Source: Echiichthys vipera
Lineage: Eukaryota > Chordata > Actinopteri > Perciformes > Trachinidae
DNA: 64,000 nucleotides
Assembly (NCBI GenBank): GCA_963691815.1
Contig: OY829648.1
Span: forward strand, 19,686,193-19,750,192
Direction of reading: 5' to 3'
Below are positions 49,076 through 61,900 of the stretch, piece after piece (the stretch's first letter is position 1; each line of letters starts with the position of its first letter). Position numbers and translations under genes: made by a program. Under the pieces are notes generated by a model, which was given only the letters and a program-made list of their open reading frames with translations, was not told where the DNA came from and made no database searches.

Positions 49076-52052
49076 ACAGGCTAGCTAGCTTTTCTGGCTA
49101 ATTAGTGACTAGCTAACGAGGTATGATTCCAGCTATGGCGGACCAAATAGCATATTATCATAAAATGTGACAACATTCTGATATGGAAATATATGGTACA
49201 CAGCAGCAGGACATACCTGGGATGATATTTTCTTTCTCCTTCTTCTGCCTGTCCAGGCACTGATGGTGCACTCTGAGTGGTGCTTACAGTGAGTTACAGT
49301 CAATCCTTCAAACTATTTTTATAGGGGGCAATAAACAGTTGTCATTAAATATGGCATTGTTAGTTCAGGGTGCCCATTATTGTATTTTTCCTGTTTAATG
49401 GGTCCTGTTGAATGCACTTCTCTCTTAGCAGTCATTAGTTTAACATGTGCTTGATGCTTGTTGCACACTTGAAGTTATCAGTTTTGTTGGACTGTTTATT
49501 GCCATGAAGGGAGTTAGATAAATTGTGTCCAATCCCTTCTTTGTGGCAGTTAAAAGGCGTAATGTTTGATTTTGCATGCCATGTGTAACAGATAAGTTAC
49601 AGTAAGTATTATATGTATTACAAATTATAATATGGACTTTATGGCTGGATACTGTTTTGGTACTGCTTCTGGTTCTATTATTTCACCACCAGCTATAAAA
49701 TACATGTTACTTTTTTTGGATGGGTTAGCTATATTCTACGTTTTGTTTTGCTTTGTCTCCATTATTGGTGCTAAGCACTCATTGCTGTAGTTTTCCGTAA
49801 ATGCACCTCTCCAAGATCACCTTTCAGTCATACAAGATGATTATGATACTGTGATGTCTAATTTATCAAAGCAAATGCAAAAGCTTTGAAGTTGGGTGTG
49901 GGTTGCCGTGCTTGTGACCACATGAATCTGCGATATAGTGTTGCACAGAAGTAAAATGTCATGTGCTACATTGCACAGGTTGTGGACAGAGTATGCCACA
50001 ATCACTAGATGGTGGTGTAAACAGGACTTTTAACCTGTTTGTTGTTACTCTTGAAAGCAAAGAAGCAAGTTTTGGTCAGCCGTTTGTGCTGTTTTGTAAT
50101 AACCAGTGCTTATGGACAAGCAGTACTACACTCCTGAGCAGAACTTAAGACTATGTAATAGTGGTGTAGTCTAAAAGGAAATACTGTGAAGTTAAGGGAC
50201 ATGTTACTCACACCTGCAGTAATCAGACTTTCATCTTTTTTAGCATGCATTTCCTGCATTACAAGATGTTAATTAGAACGCAGTTTTTGTCATGTCACAG
50301 TGGCTTGTTAGACAGTTAACATGGATGGATGCACCTAAATGACTTTTACTACGTAAGGCATGTAGGATGCATGTCTGGCATGTGAAACCAAAACATAGGC
50401 ATCTATTCCTTGGGATATCTCTTACTTTCTTTTTTACTTCTTGCACACTGAATAGATTAAGAGTTAATTTACATCCATAAATTGAAATATAAATGTATTT
50501 AATATTGTGAATTCTAAGAAAAGAAACTTTACTTATTCTGGTAAATTGTACAGCAGGAATGCAAAGGTGCACAGCTCAAACATGCACAAACACACAACAT
50601 AGACTACACCACTCACTGCTCTGTGGGGTTTAGATTTAAAGCATAGTATTTGCACACAAGTATCTCATGTGAGGTGGAGATACTAGGACTGTCTTCATGT
50701 ACATCCACCCTGTTACTGAAGCAGGGGGTGGTGGTGCTAAATATCGACAAGTTGCTGATGAGATTGATATGTCGTAGCACTGATAAAAGCACTGATATGA
50801 GTTTAAAACTTTTTTTTGTCTTTTTAATGGGCTGACAACTTGGTAGTATTTAGTTCTGTAAAGTCAGACATTACTTTTGTAATTGTATGTCCACAATTTG
50901 GTCTTTTTCTGTTTTCAGTGTTAACTTAACTTATCATTGTGCAAACAAAAACACCATAGTGAGATAACAAAAAACGTTTTAAATGATTCATGTTTCGTAG
51001 AAGGACAACTGGTGTCCCAATGTACTTTTGGCGACAATCTTGTTAAGTAGTTCTGTCCAACTAACTCTTCCTAACCTACTGTTACCTAATGTTTTAACAG
51101 CCATCATATATTTGCTGGTGTATATTAATAGAATTAAACACAGCTACAAAAAAAGGCTACTATGTTGAAAGAAAAAAATCTTAGAAGCAGATCAAAGTTC
51201 TACAAATATTTATCTGAATGAAAAGAAAATGAGGAGATTACCATTTAGATGTTTATTGTTAGACTTCTGTCTTTTTTATTTGACAGTTAAGTAACACCAG
51301 CTCCATAAAACCTCCCACCAGCGAGATTTAAAGTTAAAGACATTTGATCTTCTTCCTGTGCAACCCTCAAAAGTTTCTTGAAATTCTGCACAACCTACAA
51401 TAGATTTTTGGCAAGGAAGATTAAATGGGCCTATCTGGTGTAAAATGTAGTAATAAAAGCTTTGTTTGGCCCAGTCGGATACATTTAGGGAGAAGATTTT
51501 AACTGACTGTCTGTCTGACTGACTGACTGGTTAATTAAGTTTTACTGGACCCATTTACAAAGTACTTGGGTTGATGAGAATGTTTGGAAAGGTTGATATT
51601 GTAAGATGGAATCACTGGTTGTGTTCTGTGGTGCAATGAAATGGTGATTTAATAAGGCTAGGTTTCATTTTAATTCCTAGGAGGGAAATGTATTTTACAC
51701 AGTTCCTCCTCTCTAGGAAGTTCACATTGGACGATGCTGTAGGACAGGATTTGTGTCAATGCCAGTGTTCAGTAACGATGCAGGAAGTAGTGTGTTCCTA
51801 GAGAAGCGGAGGGTGTGTGTTTGTGGAAGCTGGGATTGTGTATGGCAATGTAACATGTTTGATTTGATACTGGAGAATAGGGTTTGCAACTTGACTCGAT
51901 GATGATTAATAAAGTTTGTTTTTTTTAACCATACTGCAATTACCTTGCACAGATATTGTAGGAATAAGGAATTAAAAACAGTTTTCCCTAGATGTTAAAA
52001 AAAAAATGTTTTGCAGACACAATTAGTCAAGATCAGTGCTCTGTGTGGTGAA

Positions 52053-52379
52053 CAGGGCTGGGCAATATATCAGTGTTATAGCAATATTGTGATAGAGGAC
52101 ATAAGAAATAGTCTTAGATTTTGGATTTTCCTGGTATTAAAGGTTGCATTACAGTAAAGTGATGTGACGTTCTGAACTTACCAGACTCTTCAAGGTTTTA
52201 TTATTTGCCTTTAACCAATTAGTCATTAAATCCACATTATTACTGATGAATATTTATCGAAAATTTCAATGTGTAAAAAGCACCAATAGTCAACCCTACA
52301 CTATCGTTGTATTACCAATACTGGGGTATTTGGTCAAAAATTTTGTTGTATTAGATTTTCTCCATATTGCCCAGCCCTA
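52053..52379. mobile_element. 327-bp hAT-type MITE with 8-bp target duplication
   Basis: The left end AGGGCTGGGCAATAT and right end ATATTGCCCAGCCCT are perfect inverted complements. Flanks read GTGGTGAA (52045-52052) and GTGGTGAG (52380-52387): an 8-base duplication with one difference, the length hAT transposases make. No coding. Confidence 0.85.
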
Positions 52380-53039
52380 GTGGTGAGTAGGCTGTTATAC
52401 AGAAATTGTTGGGTTGTTGGGTGTAAGTTACAAGGTTGGATAGAGTTGAGAAAAGGAACGGGATATGAAGGTATTGTTTAAGGGATGTTTGCTTTGGTAA
52501 GTGTTTAGAAATGACGTTGGAGAGGAGGAATATTTATTTGGTTTGATTTCCACACCACCCTTTTTCCATCTCTCTACTTTTTAAAGTTTTAAATCCAGGG
52601 ACTTGAGATATTTAGACAGGGTTTTGTTTCACTTTGAGTCGTGCATATGATCAAATACTTCTACTTGTCTCTGCATCGCATTCAACAGTATTTGATGTTT
52701 CTGTAGCTCTGACTTAAATTTTTCCGTTGTGACTGTATGGACTTGTCTTTGTGCTTTAATCTAAGCATTTAGCTGCCCTTTGTTAAAAGTCTATTGCTGT
52801 GAGAAAATACTGTTATTGTAAATGCTTATTTAATGTACTGATTATGCAATTACATTCAGTTTTTGTAAGTGTGTGTTTAATTTAGGAGTCATATCTGAGG
52901 AAATTTGATGGTTTAAAACATTTTTGTTGTTGTAAAAAAAAATTAAAATAAAAGACTTTACCTACTCCAGAACATCATTGTGCATGTATGCACTTTCAGA
53001 TCCCCAAATAAAATTGAGATGATGGTTTAATGACTTGAG

Positions 53040-53715
53040 AGTTTTATTTGACAACCTGAGGATTTCAACACTTTTTGTGAGAGTTGGTGTATCCACAGTA
53101 TTACTGCACATCGATATACTGTATGCAGGGCCTAACGTAGTAACACACTCCCCTGAAAAAGATGTTCCAAACTCAAGTGGACCTATAAAATAAAAAATAC
53201 ACACCATAGACTTACTGTATGCTACTAAATGACATATACACCATGGGCTTAAACATTTACTGCACTTAATAGTGGCTTCAGAACCACTCACATCTTAAAC
53301 CACTGTCAAAGAGCAATTATGAGCTACCAACCACTGAGAACCAGAGTACAATAGGCTATATGACATGTAAACCAGTGTATGAATATAGTGTAAAGGACAT
53401 GAAAGTTTAAGAGAAATTGTATGTGTGTACACTGATCTTTCATAGCCTACCACGGTGTAGGTCTGTTACAAATAAATCCTGCATTATTTATTTTTATTCA
53501 TTTTTTTACTTGAGTAAAAGTACAAATATATATTCAGGAGAATATATACTGAAATATCAAGTATAAAAGTAGCAGAAAATCACTAAAAAAATGTACAGTG
53601 TGCTACTGCAGTAAATCAACTTAGTTACTTTCCTCTACTAGCAACCTGTTTCCTGTGTAACATATCACATTAATAAACACAGTACAAAGCACAGAGTCAC
53701 AGAAAGAGTCTTACC
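53040..53715 (-). ncRNA. Possible spliced minus-strand transcript (weak)
   Basis: On the minus strand a strong donor, CCAAAG|GTAAGA, lies at 53715/53714, and a strong acceptor, TTTTTTATTTTATAG, ends at 53183, opening a second exon at 53182. AATAAA on the minus strand (53048-53043) would end it. The frames joined are short (the ATG near 53748 runs only 14 codons), so if real it is probably noncoding. The first-exon 5' limit is unknown and may lie near the YY1-type site at 54294. Confidence 0.25.
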
Positions 53716-54293
53716 TTTGGAAAAGCTCCGTAGAACCTGAACGCACCATTACTGACCCTTGCTGCGTTAGCGGAACCGTGTCAACAGTCGGACAGTTTTT
53801 GGCCAAACTTTCTGTTTAACCTACGAATATAAATGATGGTGTAATGTGTTGAGTTAATTTAATGGTGTTAAGCCAAAGTCTAACTTCTTATATTTGTAAC
53901 CATATATCTATTTAATTTACTAATTTATTTCTTTATCTTTATGTTTGTTTGGGTCACGGGTTGACGAAGAGACTGTGAAAGTGCTGGATCAAAAATATGC
54001 TCAACGTCACTTTTATATACTAATTTGACATGTAAATGTTCATGAACAAATATTAAACTTCTCCTGTAGATTCTTAGAAGTGTGTGAATTCATTCTACTT
54101 GCACTTCGAAGGCGATCACCCATTAAAAGCAACACGAAAATACAGGATCCATCCGGATACGGCTAACACGTCGTAATGAATTGTTTGTAAAATCACACAA
54201 TCCTGATGTGCTGAACCAAAGTAAATTAGGCCCACTACCTTCTTTTTTTTTATGTCCATGCCTACTACAGGTAAATAACATCTGACCTAATCG

Positions 54294-54304
54294 AAGATGG
54301 CGCC
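54294..54304 (+). promoter_or_regulatory. YY1-type AAGATGGCGCC motif
   Basis: AAGATGGCGCC matches the YY1-bound initiator element found at many vertebrate housekeeping promoters. It lies 613 bases before the ifi30 start and upstream of the possible minus-strand transcript. Function is inference. Confidence 0.35.
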
Positions 54305-54916
54305 CAACTTCTTCCTCACCACTCAACGGTTTAATAACGGCCGCTCAACGTTTCCCCACCAAAGATGAACCTCAGTTTTGTCCCTATGTTGTAGGCTTAA
54401 TGGGTGTCTTATTGTACAGTAGCTTGTAGAATTGAAGCATGAAATCATTTGAACAAAAAATATATATGGCTATTTCCTCTAACTACAGCTCCAAGAAGTC
54501 CATTGCTTTTCAAAGTCTACTTCATTTAAAGTGACTGTATCTGGTAAACCCTGCTCTGCTCATGTGAGACCACTGAGGCTCATCATCACCATGATAATAC
54601 CCAGCACGCCCTACGCTATTTCATTTGGAGGCTTTATCACCACAGGTATTTGTCATAAAAAAAATCTTGTGCATCATCAGCTAATACTAAAACTTAATTC
54701 TCCCCGATTAAACTGCTCTAATATTCAGCCAGGTATTATTCATTGTTGCTTTTCTCCTGTTCACGGAGCCAGAAGCAAGAATTTCCCGAGGACCCCTGAA
54801 GGCAGCATCAGTCACACCTGGCGTTAATCAGCTGATGGGGGCTGATAGTGCGGCCCTGAGGAGGAGCCGCTCCAGTTGTCTCTGCTCGGTGACTGTCCGG
54901 ACTCCTGATATCAAAC

Positions 54917-57900
54917 ATGAAGCTTTCAGCACTGTTGGCTGTGTTTTCACTCCTCTGCACTGACCGGAGAAGCTCCGGGATGTCTCACCCGAAACCGGCC
55001 TGCCGTTACCCGCCGTCTCAGTGGTGCCGGTCCCTGGAGATAGCGATAGCATGCAACGTGAGTAGAATAAATGCACCATGAGTCTGTTTTCAATCTTAAG
55101 TTTATGGCGTCACAACAGAATAATCATAATAATGGCTTAAATATTCACATTCATTGTGAACAAACAAAGCCAAATAACAATAAAAGTAGCATTATTTACT
55201 AGATATTAATGCGGAAGCAAAACAAACAACTTATTTCTGTATTATTGTAACTGTAAGGGAATCTTACTTCTCTTAGTATTCCCAATGCAGTTGAAATATT
55301 AAGTGTTTGTATTTTCCCACAAAATCCGCCTTATACTGAACGTTCATCTCATGTCCTTGTCAATATCTGAAATACCAAGCTTTTATTTCTGCATGTCATG
55401 TGTGAGGAAAGATTTCATTCTCTTAGAAAAACTTCTATATGCTCTTAAAGAGGTGGAGAAAAGCTCATTATTTAAGTTAATAAAAACAACAAGCACCATA
55501 TTTTCATCGAGCCTCGATGTGCTAAACACGAAAATCCCCTGTCTGTGTTTAAATGAGAGTCATGCTTTGTAAATTGGACACCAGTGGTTCTTCATATGAC
55601 CGGCAGAGCAGCTCTGGGTCAGATCACACAAACACTTAATCAGTTTAGATTTGAAAAAAAAAAGCAGAAGTTTGTTTTTATTTGACCGCTGAGCGTCAGA
55701 ATAAAATAAAATGCCAGTTTGCAAGACATCAGAGGGCTACTGTGATGTAAAAATGTTAGTTTGACACCCCAAAGCTCTATTTACAATGAAATAAGACAAA
55801 GCAAAGCAAGTAGACGACGTAATCAGTCAAACAAAACAATCTTCAAATGGTTTTGAGTTATGTAATCTACACTTTGTTAAATAAACTGTTGCATCAATTC
55901 CCCCTTGGACAAAAACAGTCTTATTTACATCAGTGGATGCATAAAAAATGTTTTTTCCCCATGTAGGTTCAGAAGCAGTGTATGGAGTTGAACGCTACCA
56001 GACCAAACCAGGCTGTTCCTCCGGTGTCCGTTACTCTGTTCTATGAGAGTTTGTGTCCGGCCTGCAGAGTCTTCATCACCCAGCAGCTCTTCCCCACGTG
56101 GACGATGCTGCAGGACATCATGACAGTCACCCTGGTCCCCTACGGGAACGCAAAGGTACACTGATCCTCGTCCTTGGTTCACATATATAATCCTCACACG
56201 CTTAATAAAAATACTTCTCTTATAGGAGCTCCCATCTGCAAATTCTCCCTTCACCTGTCAGCATGGCGAGCCTGAGTGCAGAGGAAACATGATCGAGGTT
56301 TGAACGTTTCATCACCTGCTCTGTCACATTTTTAATGAATCCAATTTGATGACTGATCCGTCTGTTCCTCAGGCCTGTATCCTCCATTTAGCGGGACACT
56401 CAGCATTTCAGATTATCTACTGCATGGAGTCGGCTGCGAATGTTCTCAAAGCTGCCGAGCCTGTGAGTATCTACAGAATCAGCTGAAGCTTCTCCCTCAC
56501 AAGGCTGTCAGTTTTAAAAAGACTTCCTTCACATCTATTTGTAAGTGAAAAGTGTCCATCCACACAGTAAAACTGACCTGCTGTATAATATTTACTGCAC
56601 TGGTGTTTTGTTGAATCAGAAGGTAGCTCTGTAAAATCTAAATTGACAATTAATCTACATTGTTAGTGTTAAAGGGACATTCTCAATACATACTTGTCTT
56701 GATAAATAAAACGGGAGCTGAAAGCATTGCAGCAAAATGTTTCCATGTGGCTCCTCTGCCTCATGCCAGGATTTCCCATCAGACGTCTTCAGGGGTTCCA
56801 GGCAGTGCAGACATCACCCTAATGTCTCCAATCACCGTCAGATCCTGAGTCACATTTCTTAAAATCCTCATAGATTTTTGCTTTAGGAAGCACCCGACAC
56901 CCCAGAAATCAAGTTGAAGAACCTGAAAACTTAACTTTCAATCTTATTATCAGTGTTTATTGTAAGGTAATGTTAAAAACGAATGACAAAACAAACAACA
57001 TCTTTGGGTGAGCGGTGCACAGGCATGCTTTGATAAGAACACAAAGAAAAAAAAACAACTATTGACTGAGACATAAAACCGATTGGAGTGCATTTATGTA
57101 GCGCTTTTATCCAAAGAGCTTCACAATTAGCCTCTCATTCACCCTCACACATACCGATGGCAGCGGGCAACCATGCAAGGTGCATTTGGTTTCAGTGTCT
57201 TGCCCAAGGACACTTCCACACGTGGACAGGAGGAGGATCGAACCTCCAACCATGCAATCAGTTGACAACCCGCTCTACTTCGTGAAGGAGCAAATTGAGA
57301 AAATAAGAACTGTAAAAAAATAAACACTTAGTTAAATGTTTCTCCAAGACCAGAGAGTAAAACTTAGTCTACAGTAGAGAGGCCTGCTGTGTGTACAGTA
57401 GACAGTTGCCTTAATCTAATGGATGTGTGCTGTTGCTGATGCTCTGTTGTCTCAGTGTCTGCAGCTGTACGCTCCCTCCGTCTCCTGGTCCAGTGTCGAC
57501 TCCTGCGTGAAGGGCGCTCTAGGACACCAGCTGATGCACGCCAACGCTGCCATGACCAGAGCGCTGAACCCCGCACACACACACGTCCCCTGGGTCACCT
57601 TCAACGGGGTAAAACACTCTGCACTGATTAGGATTGAATGATATCCTCATGTTACGAAAGACATACAGTAATAAAGTTCTGCTTTTCTTGAGTAAAAAGA
57701 CAGAATTACAGTGCATGTTTGAATGAATTTGTTATTTCCTGAATATGGAGTTTTGAGCTGAACCCAATGTTTCTGTTTGACACAATTTTTGCCCCCGTAC
57801 GCCCTGTTTTGAAATTGTTCAAATGCTACGGACCCCATGAAAGTAGAGCTGTCATTTTTTATTTACGGGGTCACAATTTTAAAATGAATAAAATTCATTC

Positions 57901-58690
57901 CACTGAATTTTTGAAAAGATAATTTTGTGGCACATATTGTGCAAAAGCTTTGGATGTCCAAAGCTTTGTACAGCACTATAAACTGCAGATTGAATATTGC
58001 TTCCCTGGACCAACCCAGTTATAATCTAATTTAAGTGAGTTGTCGATTATCACTCCTGTTTCTATTCCATGAATTCTTCTTCACATCTTCCTTGACCTCA
58101 TGATTTTCTTTTTTTAAATCAAGGCCAAGGAAAAGTGGTTAGGAAAAGTCATAGGGCAACTATTCAACCACATGTCCTTCGTGAGATTGGAAAGTTAGAT
58201 AATTATCTAAGTCTCAGATTCATCCTGGAAAAGTTATCAACTGTTTCTGTGTTTCAGGAATACACAGAGGAGAACGAGGACAGGGCGATGTCATCCCTTT
58301 TCCGCTTGGTTTGCCAACTCTACAAGGTGAGCACTTAATTTTTTGTTCTTATTTTGTCATTACAGTGATTATGTTTGTGGTATCGGTTCTGTTGGAAAAC
58401 CATGAAGAACTTTGAACCTTCTCACAAGGTAAAAGTAAAAATTAAGTCGGAGGAAACTATTAAAGCTGATTTCTTTTTAAAAAAAATTTTTTTAAATCCA
58501 GTTTTGTGTCATGACAGTGTGGGCAAATGAAAATACAGTTTATCTGCACACACTGCCAATTTGTTTCAACACCAAAATGATTCAGATTCTGTTTGTTGGG
58601 CGTATTTGACTGTTTTGTGCACTTTTTCAGGGGGTGAAGCCTCCAGCCTGCTCTGGAGCTCCGGTCAGACTGAACAGAAGCTTCTGCTGA
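54917..58690 (+). CDS. ifi30: Gamma-interferon-inducible lysosomal thiol reductase (GILT)
   Basis: Seven exons: 54917-55057, 55967-56155, 56226-56297, 56373-56462, 57456-57608, 58258-58326 and 58631-58690; 774 nt, 257 aa, all phases consistent. GILT reduces protein disulphides in acidic endosomes and lysosomes so that antigens can be loaded on MHC class II. A short hydrophobic signal peptide (MKLSALLAVFSLLC) is followed by the CRYPPSQWCRSLEIAIAC segment, the active-site CPAC in LFYESLCPACRVF, FPTW..M and VTLVPYGNA, the family signature FTCQHGEPECRGNMIEAC, and a Cys-rich C-terminus (VCQLYKG). The active site is CPAC where human has CGGC; CXXC is kept. N-T/S sites suit a glycosylated lysosomal enzyme. 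Its place downstream of a pik3r2-like gene repeats the human order. Confidence 0.95.
57091..57282 (-). mobile_element. Fish SINE-like repeat in ifi30 intron 4
   Basis: Contains TGTAGCGCTTTTATCC, GGGCAACCATGCAAGG, TGCCCAAGGACACTTCCAC, GGATCGAACCTCCAACC and CAACCCGCTCTACTTC, a common fish repeat series. On the minus strand GAGGTTCGATCC resembles a tRNA-type B box, which suggests a tRNA-derived SINE in that direction. Confidence 0.55.
58460..58525. mobile_element. Half copy of the TTAA-ended MITE in ifi30 intron 6
   Basis: TTAAAGCTGAT begins it and AAATCCAGTTTTGTGTCATG then ACAGTGTGGGCA follows, matching the left arm of the MITE at 43850-44041. The right arm is not clearly present. Confidence 0.55.
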
Positions 58691-58932
58691 ACACGACAAA
58701 AACAACTTTAACATGTGTGAAAAAGAAAAATCATAACATTCATAATGTACCAAATAACACTATAAAAGGTTTATTAACATGTTTAGCTTTTGTTTGTAGT
58801 TGATAAAAATGTTGTGACATCATAATTATGTGCTTCTTGGGATCGGATCTTTTGAAAGTGGAACAAATCCGTCTTGTTTTACATGTAATTTAGTTCTTCA
58901 TTAACATTATTTCCATTTGAAACTAGTGACAT

Positions 58933-58938
58933 AATAAA
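58933..58938 (+). promoter_or_regulatory. ifi30: Polyadenylation signal, ifi30
   Basis: AATAAA 243 bases after the stop codon; the first such signal downstream of ifi30. Confidence 0.55.
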
Positions 58939-58965
58939 ACAACCAGTCCGATAAATTCCATATCA

Positions 58966-58971
58966 TTTATT
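58966..58971 (-). promoter_or_regulatory. Candidate minus-strand polyadenylation signal
   Basis: TTTATT on the given strand, AATAAA on the other, 28 bases beyond the ifi30 signal. It would end a convergent minus-strand transcript. Confidence 0.3.
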
Positions 58972-61900
58972 GGCATTTTCCATTTGAAACACCCTGAACT
59001 CCAGAGAGTCTTTTGGCTTAGAATGAGGAACAAAAATATAGTTATTTTCTTTGACAAAACATTGGAGTGGCAGACGTATACTTTTAAAGTATACTTGATT
59101 TTTAGGCTCCAGAACATAAAATCAAATGTCCTATGTTACAGTACTTTGTCGACAAACATGTTTGAAGAATAAATATCTTTTTATAGAAGTTTGCACGACA
59201 CAGAGGCTTAAAAAACAGAGTCAGCATGAACATTAATGTTGGCAGTATCAGCGCGACACAATAACAGAGCGAGAGCAGCGACTCTCCTGCTCATCAACAC
59301 ATTTAACACTGTATGGCACTGACGTCCTCCTGTCAAGAGCCAACACTGCTGTGTTTTAACATGCCGACGCAAGTCCTCCGATCCCTGAGCTACACACTAC
59401 ATTCAGCTGAATGAAAACGGAAATTAATTGTTGTTAAATGTTTCAAATCCACAGTAAAATCCAACAAGATGAAAATGCCATGCTGATGTTTTCTAGAAAA
59501 AAATGAGGAATTTTATAAAGAGAGCTTAAAAGGATTAATTCGTAATCTGGCTCTCTGTTGTACTTTTCTCTTCAGCCATGGTGGCTGTCGCTGCTTGTGT
59601 GAACTACCCAGAGCTTCAGTGTATTTCTTATTAACAGGAACTGTAAAAGCACTTCCTGTGCTGCAGCACGTAGCAAAGCTATAAAACGAAGGCTGGGTTG
59701 ACACATGGGCAATGCAACTGGAGCTTTGGTGTTGGACGGTTCCTGCAGAAATAAAGGGATGGTTTCCTAACAAAAATTTTTAGGGTCATCTGATTGGATG
59801 GCAACTGATATATGTATTTTTCATATAAAATATATTCCAACCCAAGGCAGACTGCAGATGCCTGCAGTGAAACAAATCAATCACCCCCTTGTTCTATGAT
59901 CATGTGCCATCTATTGAGCCTTCCAGCAAGTACAGAACAAATTTTATCTGAGCATGCTGTACACCAATGATATGACGCAATATAACTGCTGGACCTTTGT
60001 CAATACTGTCATTTTTTAAAAATATTAAAATTTTATTAAGAACATACTTTCTGAAAACAGATGTCTCAAACAAAAACAGAGATTGTAAAAGAGGAAGAAT
60101 AATTTTCTCTGTCCTTAATCATTTTTGATTGACAAAGGCTTAACATTTAAACAGTATAAAAAGTGCTGATGTCTGAGCAGTCAAACACGTGACTAGCTTG
60201 AGGAAATGTGCTTCTTAACCAGCGTTAGGCAGTTTCTTTAACTGTATACCAGCAGTGCGCCAGTGATTTGGGTGAACTAGACGTTTATATTTCACATACA
60301 CAATTAACTATGTAGAGACATTTTGGTACAAAGACCCAAAGCTTTGAAGGGAAGAGGAAGCTTAATGGCTGATTACAAAGTTTTCAGACGGACTAAAAGG
60401 TTAAGCGCTAGGATGTAATCTTCATTCATTACTACACAAAACAAGTAAGTGTTTAAAAGAAAGAAAAGAAAAGGTTCATCTGTTTTCATTGCAAGCTGTC
60501 CACTGGGTTCGACATTTGACATCTGTCATTTCTTGTGTGCAAATATAAACTTTGGCCTGATGATGGCGCTAGAGGTAAGGTCTGAAAAACCAGAACATTT
60601 GATCCAAATGCTCTGCTGATGAGGTTTACATGGCATTTTCATCGTGGAGCTTTGAGGGATTTCAACACTGGAAGCAAAATAAACAGTGTTTACATGCAGC
60701 TTAATTTGTCCTTTAATTGTTTTCACAGCAACTGATTCTTATTGTGTTTTTAAAGCCGGTAAATGAGCAGTTTTTCTTGCTTTTCTAGAAAACGACACTC
60801 TGAGGCTTGGCATGTTAAAAACAGCATGATGGTCCTTTAACACTAGGCTCCACTCCTGTCACACGTGAGAGTTATCTGTAAAGCTTACTAGCTGAGTTAA
60901 TGAAATACTGTTAGACTAGTGTTTTCTACGACTGCCTGACCAGGAAGTGCATCGTATCATTGTGCACTTCTTGTTGTCTTCCTGGTCTTTCTACCTCAGT
61001 GACGGCAACAAACACTGCTCTAGACTGAACACGGACTCTTGAAACTAGACATTCTCAAGTCTCAGCTATCTGATAAGGAAAGGGCTTTAGATGCTGATCA
61101 AGCTGCACTAAATCTAATAAACTGTCTGCTTTTAATACTGGTAACACGTATCATTCGTAAAAACTAACACTATAAAGTCAAAGACTTTGATACAATCATC
61201 AGGTTAAAATCTAGTGTAAAAATGTACAGCATTGTAGGCTGGCAGGTGTGTTTTCAACACTTATGGCACACAGTTATCACAGTCGAGCACTATCAAATAA
61301 GACTGATAACTTGATGGAACACAATCTTTTTCGTTTGATTCATTTCAGTCGGAAACTTCTGATCTCGACATCAGATCCTGTCGGCAGGGCAGGAAGAAAC
61401 AACATGGCGACTTATTTAGAATCATAAGATCCTTACAGACAATAGGAAACTCAAAAGAACAAACAGACCTTTACGTGTGGCTTAACCTTTGTGTAAAAAT
61501 GTTAATTGAAACTGTTCTATTAGTTGTTTAAATGGGACGATCAGATTAACGTGAGGTTTGAGCAAGGAGGAGATTTTCCACTCGACATATTTGACACGTC
61601 CCAATTAAAGGATAAATGTGATGTTTCATATTTTCCTGACTGTCATCAAAGCCCATGAAAAGACAAAAACCCCACAAAGACCTGATCAAACTAACAAGTA
61701 CTGTCTGTGTAGCAGTGTTTTCATAGACCTCCATTGTTGTACAAGAACTAATAAAATCAGTGTTGCACTGAAAGACATATTCCTTCATTATGAAGATGTG
61801 CACTGTAGTTTAATTTGGATCGATCCTACATACACCGTCCTGCTGCTGTAAATAAATAACTCAACAAATGTGTATTCATCCACAGCTGAAGCTCTATTAC

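Larger units (their letters stand above)
47350..54293. other. Interval between pik3r2 and ifi30
   Basis: No protein gene is recognisable. It holds an inverted element at 48781-49075, a hAT-type MITE at 52053-52379 and weak signs of a minus-strand transcript at 53-54.3 kb. Part of it may be long 3' UTR of pik3r2. Confidence 0.5.

Noticed and set aside
54297..54365. Short plus-strand frame starting in the ATGGCGCC motif
   Set aside because: Only about 22 codons and no homology; the motif is better read as a YY1-type promoter element.
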